From VMFP01 sp964630025 (GTDB taxonomy: Bacteria; Patescibacteriota; Andersenbacteria; UBA10190; CAIZMI01), in NCBI GenBank assembly GCA_964630025.1, contig CAZVRG010000049.1, positions 1 through 5,426 on the forward strand: 5,426 nucleotides of DNA, in the 5' to 3' direction. The position numbers were made by a program, and so were the translations under genes. Below the pieces are notes generated by a model, which was not told where the DNA came from, searched no databases, and worked only from the letters and a program-made list of their open reading frames with translations. This document shows positions 1 to 4,169 of this stretch, in pieces. How positions within the stretch are numbered: the stretch's first letter is position 1; each line of letters starts with the position of its first letter.

Positions 1-66
1 AAAGCGCGTACAAGCGTTTCGCGGTTTGGTATGTGGAGTTTGGAACTTGGAATTTTCCTCCCATGA
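1..66 (+). CDS. rplP: 50S ribosomal protein L16, C-terminal end (partial, 5' end outside window)
   Basis: Frame 1 is open from the window edge to a TGA at 64-66 and reads KARTSVSRF followed by GMWSLELGIFLP. The first part resembles the usual L16 ending (lysine, basic residue, hydrophobic, V, S/T, R). In the standard S10 cluster L16 lies directly upstream of L29. The TGA overlaps the L29 start codon as ATGA, the same junction used by the next genes, which supports this frame over the other two open ones. L16 is a large-subunit protein that binds 23S rRNA near the peptidyl-transferase centre and the A-site tRNA. The last 12 residues look like an added tail, because they are encoded by three degenerate 7-base repeats (34-54). 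With only 21 residues visible, the identification rests mainly on position. Confidence 0.5.
   Translation, partial: KARTSVSRFGMWSLELGIFLP
34..54 (+). repeat. Degenerate 7-base tandem repeat (TGGARYT x3)
   Basis: Three consecutive 7-base units are visible: TGGAGTT (34-40), TGGAACT (41-47) and TGGAATT (48-54). They lie at the rplP/rpmC junction inside the presumed L16 reading frame and end 8 bases before the rpmC start codon. No function can be read from them. They match two other heptameric tracts in this window in period but not in sequence. Confidence 0.6.
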
Positions 67-254
67 AGATCACCGAACTTCGCCAACTCGAAACGCCCGC
101 GCTGCAAACACGCGCGAACGAGCTGCGTGCGCATATTTCTTCTCTGCGCTTTGGCTCACAGCAGCAAGAGAAAAACGTGAAAAAGCTGCGCGCGTTGCGC
201 AAGGAGCGCGCACGCGTTCTCACGCTTCTGAATGAACGGAGCACGACACCATGA
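63..254 (+). CDS. rpmC: 50S ribosomal protein L29 (uL29)
   Basis: This is a 63-residue basic, helical protein of normal L29 length (about 60-70). The start KITELRQLE and the block NVKKLRALRKERARVLTLL at residues 38-56 match the two long helices of L29, including the family's asparagine-valine followed by basic repeats. L29 sits on the large subunit beside the exit tunnel and helps form the docking site for trigger factor and the signal recognition particle. The ATG at 63 was chosen because it gives the family N-terminus and overlaps the upstream TGA as ATGA. An in-frame ATG at 33 would add ten non-conserved residues encoded by the repeat tract. No Shine-Dalgarno lies close to the start, so coupling to L16 translation is likely. 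The stop overlaps the rpsQ start, again as ATGA. Confidence 0.92.
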   Translation: MKITELRQLETPALQTRANELRAHISSLRFGSQQQEKNVKKLRALRKERARVLTLLNERSTTP

Positions 255-562
255 ATACTTCTTCCCCGCGGAGAAAACAGTTTTCCGGAACGGTCGTTTC
301 TGCAGGAAAAATGGCGCGCACCATTACGGTGATCGTCGGGCGTCTTCCGTGGCACGCAAAACTGCGAAAGCAGCTGCGTCGCACCACGAAGCTTCTCGTC
401 GACGATCCGAAGCAGGAAGCGCATGCGGGCGACCGTGTGGTCATCGAGGAAACGCGTCCACTGTCCCGTCGAAAGCATTTCCGACTTTTGCGGGTCACCG
501 TTCGACGTCCACAGGCGGGGACATCGTCCGATGACGCTTCGACACGAAAGGAAAAGCCATGA
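251..562 (+). CDS. rpsQ: 30S ribosomal protein S17 (uS17)
   Basis: This 103-residue protein contains the complete S17 core. Residues 12-30 (SGTVVSAGKMARTITVIVG) form the first OB-fold strands, and residues 60-80 carry the family signature GDRVVIEETRPLSRRKHFRL. S17 is a primary 16S rRNA binder in the body of the small subunit and acts early in assembly. The protein is longer than typical S17 (about 80-90): there is a short N-terminal lead of about ten residues and a polar C-terminal tail (residues 87-103, rich in S, T, D, K). A Shine-Dalgarno-like GGAG at 238-241, nine bases before the ATG, supports this start. Both ends overlap their neighbours by the 4-base ATGA, so the gene should be coupled to rpmC and rplN. 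Confidence 0.96.
   Translation: MNTSSPRRKQFSGTVVSAGKMARTITVIVGRLPWHAKLRKQLRRTTKLLVDDPKQEAHAGDRVVIEETRPLSRRKHFRLLRVTVRRPQAGTSSDDASTRKEKP
547..552 (+). promoter_or_regulatory. Ribosome binding site of rplN
   Basis: AAAGGA lies six bases before the rplN ATG, inside the last codons of rpsQ. With the GGAG before rpsQ it is one of only two well-placed Shine-Dalgarno sequences in the window, where most starts have none. Confidence 0.6.
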
Positions 563-930
563 TCCAGCTTCGTACGATGTTGAAACCCGCGGATAACTCT
601 GGAGCGCAATTGCTCCAGTGTATTAAGGTGCTGGGCGGCACACGTCGTCGATACGCGCACCTTGGTGACATTGTTGTCTGCAGTGTGAAAGCGGCAACGC
701 CGCGCGGCATGGTGAAAAAGGGAGAAGTGGTGCGCGCAGTGATCGTACGCCAGCGCAAAGAGTGGCCACGCTCCGATGGGTCCGCTATTCGTTTTGATGA
801 AAATGCCGCAGTGGTTCTGCAAAAAGAATCGAAGGAACCGATGGGCACGCGCGTATTTGGACCCGTCGCGCGCGAACTCCGTGACCGCGGTTTTTCGAAG
901 ATTGTTTCGTTGGCGCCCGAGATTTGGTGA
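559..930 (+). CDS. rplN: 50S ribosomal protein L14 (uL14)
   Basis: This is a full-length L14 of 123 residues, the usual size. Its start MIQLRTMLKPADNSGAQ and its end FGPVARELRDRGFSKIVSLAPE are near-consensus. The PROSITE-type L14 signature is readable at residues 60-85 (AVIVRQ, then DGSAIRFDENAAVV). L14 binds 23S rRNA at the subunit interface, forms intersubunit bridges with 16S rRNA, and is the docking site for the silencing factor RsfS. The start at 559 follows a good AAAGGA site and overlaps the rpsQ stop. The TGA at 928-930 lies five bases before the rplX ATG. This is the most conserved protein in the window and a good phylogenetic marker for placing the organism. Confidence 0.98.
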   Translation: MIQLRTMLKPADNSGAQLLQCIKVLGGTRRRYAHLGDIVVCSVKAATPRGMVKKGEVVRAVIVRQRKEWPRSDGSAIRFDENAAVVLQKESKEPMGTRVFGPVARELRDRGFSKIVSLAPEIW

Positions 931-935
931 CTCCC

Positions 936-1256
936 ATGGCTGCACTCAAGGTAAAAACAGGCGATACGGTACTCGTGCAGGTCGGCAAGGATCGCGGCAA
1001 GACCGGGAAAGTCTTACGCGTATTTCCAAAAGTCGGACGGTTGATTGTGGAAGGACGCAATATCGTCAAAAAGCACGTGCGGCCGCGCCGTGCCGGAGAA
1101 AAGGGACAACGCGTGGAGGTGCCTGCGCCGATGCCCGTTTCCCGCGTGATGATCGTCTGCCAAAGTTGTCAGAAAGCGACGCGTATTTCCGTGCAACGAA
1201 CCACAGAGGGTCGTCGTGAGCGGCACTGTAAGAAATGTCAGGCAATCATCCCATGA
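936..1256 (+). CDS. rplX: 50S ribosomal protein L24 (uL24) with C-terminal zinc-ribbon cysteines
   Basis: This is a 106-residue L24. The KOW domain is clear at residues 5-32 (KVKTGDTVLVQVGKDRGKTGKV), followed by the family strand VGRLIVEGRNIVKKHVRP. L24 is an assembly initiator that binds the 5' part of 23S rRNA near the tunnel exit. The C-terminal part has two CxxC pairs (C75/C78 and C98/C101), a four-cysteine zinc-ribbon arrangement found in many bacterial L24 proteins but missing from the E. coli one. The ATG at 936 was chosen because MAALKVKTGDTV aligns with known L24 N-termini. In-frame TTG (924) and GTG (927) codons would overlap L14 and add four residues at most, without support. No Shine-Dalgarno is evident. 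The stop overlaps the rplE ATG (ATGA). Confidence 0.95.
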   Translation: MAALKVKTGDTVLVQVGKDRGKTGKVLRVFPKVGRLIVEGRNIVKKHVRPRRAGEKGQRVEVPAPMPVSRVMIVCQSCQKATRISVQRTTEGRRERHCKKCQAIIP

Positions 1257-1864
1257 CAAAGAAACCAACGACATTCCGCGAGCTCTATCAGTCTGTTGCC
1301 GTACCGAAGCTGCAGGAAGAACTGAAGCAGTCCAACCCCCACGCGCTCCCGCGCATTCGCGCGGTGGTTGTTGGTGTGGGGACGGGAAAGCACCGCACGG
1401 AAGGAAAATTTGTGGAAGACGCGACACAGGGGCTCACCGTGTTGACGGGACAAAAGCCGGCACCACGCTCCGCGCGGAAATCCATCGCGGGATTCAAGGT
1501 ACGTGAGGGCCAACCTGTCGGTCTTGTGGTGACATTGCGTGGGGCGCGTATGGAAGATTTCCTCGCGCGGCTTCTCTGGGTTGCGCTTCCTCGCGTGCGT
1601 GATTTCCGTGGGATTCCACTGCGATCCATTGATGCACGCGGCAACCTCACGATTGGATTCCGTGATGCGTCCGCATTTCCGGAAGTGGATCCTGCGAAGA
1701 TTGAAACGGTGTTCGGCCTTCAGGTAACGATCGTGACGAATGCGCGCGCCCATGACGAAGGGCGTGCGCTCTTCCGGGCTCTCGGGTTTCCGCTCGCTGA
1801 AAGCGAACAGGGAACAGAGCACAGGGCGCAGAGACGCCGGCGCCGTATTGAAACTGTTCACTGA
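1253..1864 (+). CDS. rplE: 50S ribosomal protein L5 (uL5) with repeat-encoded C-terminal tail
   Basis: This is a 203-residue L5. Family landmarks are LYQSVAVPKLQEEL at 11-24, PHALPRIRAVVVGVGTG at 29-45, the signature LTVLTGQKPAPRSARKS at 61-77, and FRALGFPL at 174-181, where L5 normally ends (E. coli L5 has 179 residues). L5 binds 5S rRNA in the central protuberance and contacts the P-site tRNA region and S13. Residues 182-203 are an extra polar, arginine-rich tail with five arginines in a row. The DNA under its start is a run of degenerate 7-base units, so the tail is probably read-through into junction DNA. The start at 1253 is set by the ATGA overlap with rplX; an upstream in-frame ATG at 1235 lies inside rplX and adds six non-conserved residues. 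The TGA at 1862-1864 falls inside a second repeat tract. Confidence 0.95.
   Translation: MTKKPTTFRELYQSVAVPKLQEELKQSNPHALPRIRAVVVGVGTGKHRTEGKFVEDATQGLTVLTGQKPAPRSARKSIAGFKVREGQPVGLVVTLRGARMEDFLARLLWVALPRVRDFRGIPLRSIDARGNLTIGFRDASAFPEVDPAKIETVFGLQVTIVTNARAHDEGRALFRALGFPLAESEQGTEHRAQRRRRRIETVH
1806..1833 (+). repeat. Degenerate 7-base tandem repeat (NNCAGRG x4) inside the 3' end of rplE
   Basis: Four consecutive heptamers are visible: AACAGGG (1806-1812), AACAGAG (1813-1819), CACAGGG (1820-1826) and CGCAGAG (1827-1833). They encode part of the C-terminal tail of L5 beyond the conserved fold. A 7-base unit is not a multiple of three, so each copy is read in a different frame and the peptide is not repetitive. 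This argues that the repeat acts, or arose, at DNA or RNA level. Confidence 0.6.
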
Positions 1865-1879
1865 TCACTGTACACTGAT
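1852..1879 (+). repeat. Degenerate 7-base tandem repeat (CACTGAT family x4) at the rplE/rpsZ junction
   Basis: Consecutive heptamers are AACTGTT (1852-1858), CACTGAT (1859-1865), CACTGTA (1866-1872) and CACTGAT (1873-1879). The tract spans the end of rplE, including its TGA stop, and most of the 25-base spacer before rpsZ. Units 2 and 4 are identical. No Shine-Dalgarno or terminator is present here. Confidence 0.65.
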
Positions 1880-1889
1880 CCCTCTTGTT

Positions 1890-2075
1890 ATGGCCAAGAC
1901 TTCTCAAGTTGCCCGCGCAAAAAAACCGCCGAAGTTTTCGACGCGTATTGTTCGTCGGTGTTTCCGTTGCGGGCGTCGGCGCGGGTACATGCGCGATTTC
2001 GACCTCTGTCGCATTTGCTTCCGGGAGTTGGCGTCGCGTGGGGAAGTCCCCGGTGTACGAAAGTCGAGTTGGTAA
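1890..2075 (+). CDS. rpsZ: 30S ribosomal protein S14, zinc-binding type (uS14, type Z)
   Basis: This is a 61-residue S14 of the short, zinc-binding form (also named rpsN). MAKTSQVARAKKPPKF opens the protein, followed by the zinc site C24-x2-C27 and C40-x2-C43 (RCFRCGRRRGYMRDFDLCRICF) and the standard ending REVPGVRKSSW-like (residues 50-61, GEVPGVRKSSW). S14 lies in the head of the small subunit near the A site and is needed for late head assembly. The ATG at 1890 gives exactly the family N-terminus; upstream in-frame ATGs at 1740 and 1752 lie inside rplE. The spacer after rplE is 25 bases of repeats with no ribosome binding site. The gene ends in a double stop, TAATAA (2073-2078), followed by the long structured gap before rpsH. 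Confidence 0.97.
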   Translation: MAKTSQVARAKKPPKFSTRIVRRCFRCGRRRGYMRDFDLCRICFRELASRGEVPGVRKSSW

Positions 2076-2084
2076 TAAACTTCT

Positions 2085-2094
2085 TATGATTACT
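2085..2094 (+). repeat. Left copy of a 10-bp direct repeat (TATGATTACT)
   Basis: TATGATTACT occurs here, 10 bases after the rpsZ stop, and again at 2282-2291, where it forms the start codon and first codons of rpsH. The copies enclose 187 bases. This arrangement could be a target-site duplication left by an insertion, or a partial duplication of the rpsH start. A chance match is possible. Confidence 0.5.
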
Positions 2095-2144
2095 TTTCAA
2101 GACTGCAGAAACACGATGAGATGCGAAGGCTTGGACCGAGCACC

Positions 2145-2176
2145 GAGCGAGCCGTATCAGGGATACGGTGAGCGAG
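2145..2176 (+). repeat. Perfect 7-bp hairpin flanked by GAGCGAG direct repeats
   Basis: CCGTATC (2152-2158) and GATACGG (2162-2168) form a perfect 7-bp stem with a 3-base AGG loop. The stem is flanked by two direct copies of GAGCGAG (2145-2151 and 2170-2176). Just upstream are two further related heptamers, GACCGAG (2134-2140) and CACCGAG (2141-2147). The arrangement is a compact sub-structure of the larger candidate RNA element. Confidence 0.55.
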
Positions 2177-2207
2177 GAGCGCAGGGAAAGCCGAGCCCGA
2201 AGGGTGA

Positions 2208-2248
2208 GTGCATCAAAACATCCGGCTTTGCCGGTGGGTTTGATGCGC
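2208..2248 (+). promoter_or_regulatory. Long hairpin upstream of rpsH, candidate leader structure
   Basis: The outer stem is ten pairs: GTGCATCAAA (2208-2217) with TTTGATGCGC (2239-2248), including one G-U. An internal loop (2218-2221 ACAT against 2235-2238 TGGG) separates it from a 5-bp GC stem, CCGGC/GCCGG (2222-2226 with 2230-2234), capped by TTT. It ends 34 bases before the rpsH ATG. A second, mutually exclusive pairing, CGCGA (2246-2250) with TCGCG (2256-2260), would steal its last three bases. S8 is the classical translational repressor of spc operons, so an S8-binding site is conceivable, but I cannot match the known S8-binding core here. Confidence 0.45.
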
Positions 2249-2281
2249 GAACAGCTCGCGTGTTTATGCGGTCTACACGCA

Positions 2282-2291
2282 TATGATTACT
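2282..2291 (+). repeat. Right copy of the 10-bp direct repeat (TATGATTACT)
   Basis: This copy contains the rpsH ATG and its next two codons (M-I-T). Because it belongs to the conserved S8 coding sequence, it is the likely original and the copy at 2085-2094 the duplicate, if the two are related at all. Confidence 0.5.
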
Positions 2292-2678
2292 GATCCTATT
2301 GCAAATATGTTGACGAGCGTGCGGAACGCGCAAGCGGCGCGCAAGCCGTTTGTGCGCGTTCCGTACAGCCGTGTGAAGCACGCGATTGCGGATGTGCTAC
2401 GCACCGCAGGCTATGTGGGTCCCGTCTCGCTGGCAACGGACGCCGACCGCAAAGTGTTGGAGCTCACGCTTCTGTACGACGATGCCGGGCAGCCGCGCAT
2501 TCGCGGATTGGACCGTATCAGCACGCCAGGCCGTCGCTGGTATGTGCGTCGTCAAGAAATTCCATACGTGCTCTCCGGGCTTGGCATCGCTGTGCTCTCC
2601 ACCTCGCAAGGGCTTCTGACGGATGTCGAGGCGCGCAAGCGTGGATTAGGCGGAGAGGTTATTTGCAAGGTGTGGTAA
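2283..2678 (+). CDS. rpsH: 30S ribosomal protein S8 (uS8)
   Basis: This is a 131-residue S8 of normal length. The start MITDPIANMLTSVRNAQ is near-consensus and fixes the ATG at 2283. The body has PFVRVPYSRVKHAIADVLRTAGYV, and the C-terminal signature GLGIAVLSTSQGLLTDVEARK spans residues 99-119. S8 binds helix 21 of 16S rRNA and organises the central domain of the small subunit. In E. coli it also represses spc operon translation. Here it is preceded by 207 non-ribosomal bases with strong RNA structure, the only long gap in the cluster. There is no Shine-Dalgarno; the start lies in CACGCATATG, a context also seen before rplO. Its first bases are the right copy of the 10-bp direct repeat. The TAA is four bases from rplF. 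Confidence 0.97.
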   Translation: MITDPIANMLTSVRNAQAARKPFVRVPYSRVKHAIADVLRTAGYVGPVSLATDADRKVLELTLLYDDAGQPRIRGLDRISTPGRRWYVRRQEIPYVLSGLGIAVLSTSQGLLTDVEARKRGLGGEVICKVW

Positions 2679-2682
2679 CCCC

Positions 2683-3252
2683 ATGAGCAGACTTGGCTTG
2701 CGACCATTACCGATTCCCGAAAGTGTGACCGTCACTGTCAGTGATGGCGTGCTGCACGCGAAGGGACTCAAGGGCGAGCTGTCGGTGACGATTCCCGCGA
2801 TGATTGATGTTGCAGTTGCGGATGGCGCCGTTCTGGTGAAACCGCACCAGGAGAAATTGTCGGAGCACAAAGCGACAGAGCGCGCGGCATTGTGGGGAAC
2901 GACGTGGGCCTTGATTCGCAATGTGCTTGCGGGCGTATCGAAAGGTTTCGAGAAAAAACTGGAGCTGCATGGCGTGGGATACCGCGCAGAATTGTCGGGG
3001 AAGATCCTCAAACTCTTTGTCGGGTTCACGCATCCTGTGGAATTTGAAGCGCCCCCCACCATTGCATTTCGTGTCGAGAAAAACATCATTTCCATTGAAG
3101 GGCCGAGCAAATATCTCGTCGGAGAGCTTGCCGCATCTATTCGACGGGCACGTCCTCCCGAGCCCTATAAGGGAAAGGGCGTTCGGTATGTCGGTGAAGT
3201 CGTGCGCCGCAAGGCTGGAAAAGTGGCGGGCGCGGCCGGAGGCGGCGCGTAA
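2683..3252 (+). CDS. rplF: 50S ribosomal protein L6 (uL6)
   Basis: This is a 189-residue L6 with both typical domains. Landmarks are MSRLGLRPLPIPESVTV at the start, KGLKGELSV at 27-35, ALIRNVLAGVSKGFEKKLELHGVGYRAEL at 76-104, GFTHPVEFEAP at 114-124, and the signature RPPEPYKGKGVRYVGEVVRRK at 157-177. L6 binds 23S rRNA helix 97 near the sarcin-ricin loop, at the factor-binding side of the large subunit. It is slightly longer than the usual 175-180 because of a small tail rich in glycine and alanine (180-189). The ATG at 2683 is four bases after the rpsH TAA; a weak AAGGTG (2667-2672) lies ten bases upstream, inside rpsH. Close spacing implies coupling with rpsH. Confidence 0.97.
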   Translation: MSRLGLRPLPIPESVTVTVSDGVLHAKGLKGELSVTIPAMIDVAVADGAVLVKPHQEKLSEHKATERAALWGTTWALIRNVLAGVSKGFEKKLELHGVGYRAELSGKILKLFVGFTHPVEFEAPPTIAFRVEKNIISIEGPSKYLVGELAASIRRARPPEPYKGKGVRYVGEVVRRKAGKVAGAAGGGA

Positions 3253-3265
3253 GACACACACTGCC

Positions 3266-3637
3266 ATGACTGCGTCTCATGTTTCTTCATCCTCCGCGCG
3301 CATCGCCGCGCGTCGTCGCCGTGTCCGTGCACGCGTGTCGGGTACGTCGGAACGGCCCCGGTTGTCTGTCTTTCGCTCGCTGAAGCATATCCGTGTGCAG
3401 CTTATTGATGACACGACCTCCCGAACGCTTCTTGGCGTTTCCGATCTGCATGTGCCGAAGAACACCGGGAAGGGACGTTCCGGTGTCGAGCGCGCGAAAG
3501 CCGTGGGTATGCTCCTGGCGGAACGTGCCCGCGCACAAGGCATCACGACGGTCGTATTTGATCGCGGCTCTTCTGTCTATGCCGGCCAGATCAAGGCTGT
3601 GGCGGACGGAGCACGTGAGGGCGGTTTGAAGTTCTGA
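3266..3637 (+). CDS. rplR: 50S ribosomal protein L18 (uL18)
   Basis: This is a 123-residue L18. After a serine-rich start comes the basic arm RIAARRRRVRARVSG (12-26), then SERPRLSVFRSLKHIRVQLIDD (28-49), then ERAKAVGMLLAERARAQGITTVVFDRG (75-101), and the ending VYAGQIKAVADGAREGGLKF. This matches L18 throughout. L18 binds 5S rRNA with L5 and anchors it in the central protuberance. The ATG at 3266 is the best start: the frame is open much further upstream, but only through rplF in another frame, and the L18 family begins at this point. The 13-base spacer after rplF has no ribosome binding site; the nearest GGAGG (3238-3242) is 23 bases away inside rplF. Confidence 0.95.
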   Translation: MTASHVSSSSARIAARRRRVRARVSGTSERPRLSVFRSLKHIRVQLIDDTTSRTLLGVSDLHVPKNTGKGRSGVERAKAVGMLLAERARAQGITTVVFDRGSSVYAGQIKAVADGAREGGLKF

Positions 3638-3654
3638 CCGGACTCAACTATAAA
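3626..3654 (+). promoter_or_regulatory. Possible internal sigma-70-type promoter before rpsE
   Basis: TTGAAG (3626-3631) and TATAAA (3649-3654) are separated by exactly 17 bases, giving 4 of 6 and 5 of 6 matches to the -35 and -10 consensus. The -35 box lies in the last codons of rplR and the -10 box in the rplR-rpsE spacer. It could give extra transcription of rpsE, rplO and secY. Such matches arise by chance, and AAAGAGG (3652-3658) here may serve only as a distant ribosome binding site for rpsE. Confidence 0.3.
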
Positions 3655-3671
3655 GAGGTTCCCACCCGCAT

Positions 3672-4154
3672 ATGGCCTATCGAACATTTGAATCTGCAAG
3701 CGAATCGGCATTTGACCATGCCGTTGTTGATATGCGGCGCGTTTCCCGTACGATGAAAGGTGGGCGACGGTTTCGCTTTCGCGCAGCCGTTATTGTGGGC
3801 GATAAGCAAGGACAGGTAGGATTTGCGTTGCAGAAGGGAAAAGATGCGCAGGGCGCGGTGCAAAAAGCGCAGGTTGCTGCGCGGAAACAACTGCAGCGGA
3901 TCCCGCGGCACGGAACGACGATCCCCCACACCGTAAAAGCACGCTACCGCGGCGCGGAAGTGCTGTTGAAGCCTGCCCCCAGCGGAACGGGAATTATTGC
4001 CGGCGGTCCATTGCGGTCGCTTGCGTCACTCGCGGGTATTCATGATCTCTCCAGTAAGCTGCTTGGCTCCCGTAACAAGGTAAACGTGATCCGCGCCGCA
4101 TTGCACGCCTTCAGTATGCTGAAGCCCGCCAACGACAAGAGCGCGGAGACGTAA
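3672..4154 (+). CDS. rpsE: 30S ribosomal protein S5 (uS5)
   Basis: This is a 160-residue S5 of normal length. The N-terminal double-stranded-RNA-binding-like domain carries the family signature at 31-66 (GRRFRFRAAVIVGDKQGQVG, then GKDAQGAVQKA). The C-terminal domain has KPAPSGTGIIAGGPLRSLASLAGIHDLSSKLLGSRNKVNVIRA at 100-141, matching the S5 core. S5 lies on the solvent side of the small subunit by the mRNA entry channel, affects decoding accuracy, and is the site of spectinomycin-resistance changes in other bacteria. A 34-base spacer separates it from rplR, with AGAGG 13 bases before the ATG (rather far) and the CGCATATG start context. The next gene is rplO; the L30 gene usually found here is missing. 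Confidence 0.97.
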   Translation: MAYRTFESASESAFDHAVVDMRRVSRTMKGGRRFRFRAAVIVGDKQGQVGFALQKGKDAQGAVQKAQVAARKQLQRIPRHGTTIPHTVKARYRGAEVLLKPAPSGTGIIAGGPLRSLASLAGIHDLSSKLLGSRNKVNVIRAALHAFSMLKPANDKSAET

Positions 4155-4169
4155 GAAATACTCACGCAT

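Larger units (their letters stand above)
2100..2274 (+). ncRNA. Candidate structured RNA element between rpsZ and rpsH
   Basis: The 207-base rpsZ-rpsH gap holds a set of nested, mutually compatible pairings. P1 closes the element: AGACTGCA (2100-2107) pairs with TGCGGTCT (2267-2274), eight pairs including one G-U. P2 pairs 2128-2134 with 2191-2197, seven pairs. Inside P2 is P3, CCGTATC/GATACGG (2152-2158 with 2162-2168, loop AGG). P4 is a long hairpin at 2208-2248. The total is a multi-branched fold of about 175 nt. No T-run follows, so it is not a plain Rho-independent terminator, and it does not resemble tRNA, 5S, tmRNA or SRP RNA as far as I can judge. It would be part of the operon transcript directly upstream of rpsH, so a cis-regulatory role is the simplest inference; a small mobile element is the alternative. 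I do not recognise the family. Confidence 0.4.

Noticed and set aside
924..935. Upstream TTG/GTG starts for rplX
   Set aside because: They add only three or four residues, overlap the rplN stop, and the ATG at 936 gives the family N-terminus.
220..945. 241-codon open frame on the - strand, and other long - strand frames (for example 495-848, 1238-1861, 2707-3267, 4653-5261)
   Set aside because: They lie opposite well-recognised ribosomal and secY genes, have no family motifs, and are typical antisense shadows in GC-rich coding DNA.
776..1219. 147-codon + strand frame across rplN and rplX
   Set aside because: It overlaps two clear ribosomal genes in another frame and its translation, rich in R, S and C, shows no domain.
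1740..1889. Longer start for rpsZ giving a 111-residue protein
   Set aside because: The extra 50 residues are a frame-shifted reading of rplE and the repeats; zinc-type S14 is about 61 residues and begins at 1890.
2152..2260. Rho-independent terminator between rpsZ and rpsH
   Set aside because: The hairpins are strong but none is followed by a run of T, and essential spc genes continue directly downstream.
2086..2286. Annotating the 66-codon frame in the gap as a gene
   Set aside because: There is no ribosome binding site or recognisable domain, and the frame overlaps a strong RNA structure; it is kept as a finding rather than a CDS.
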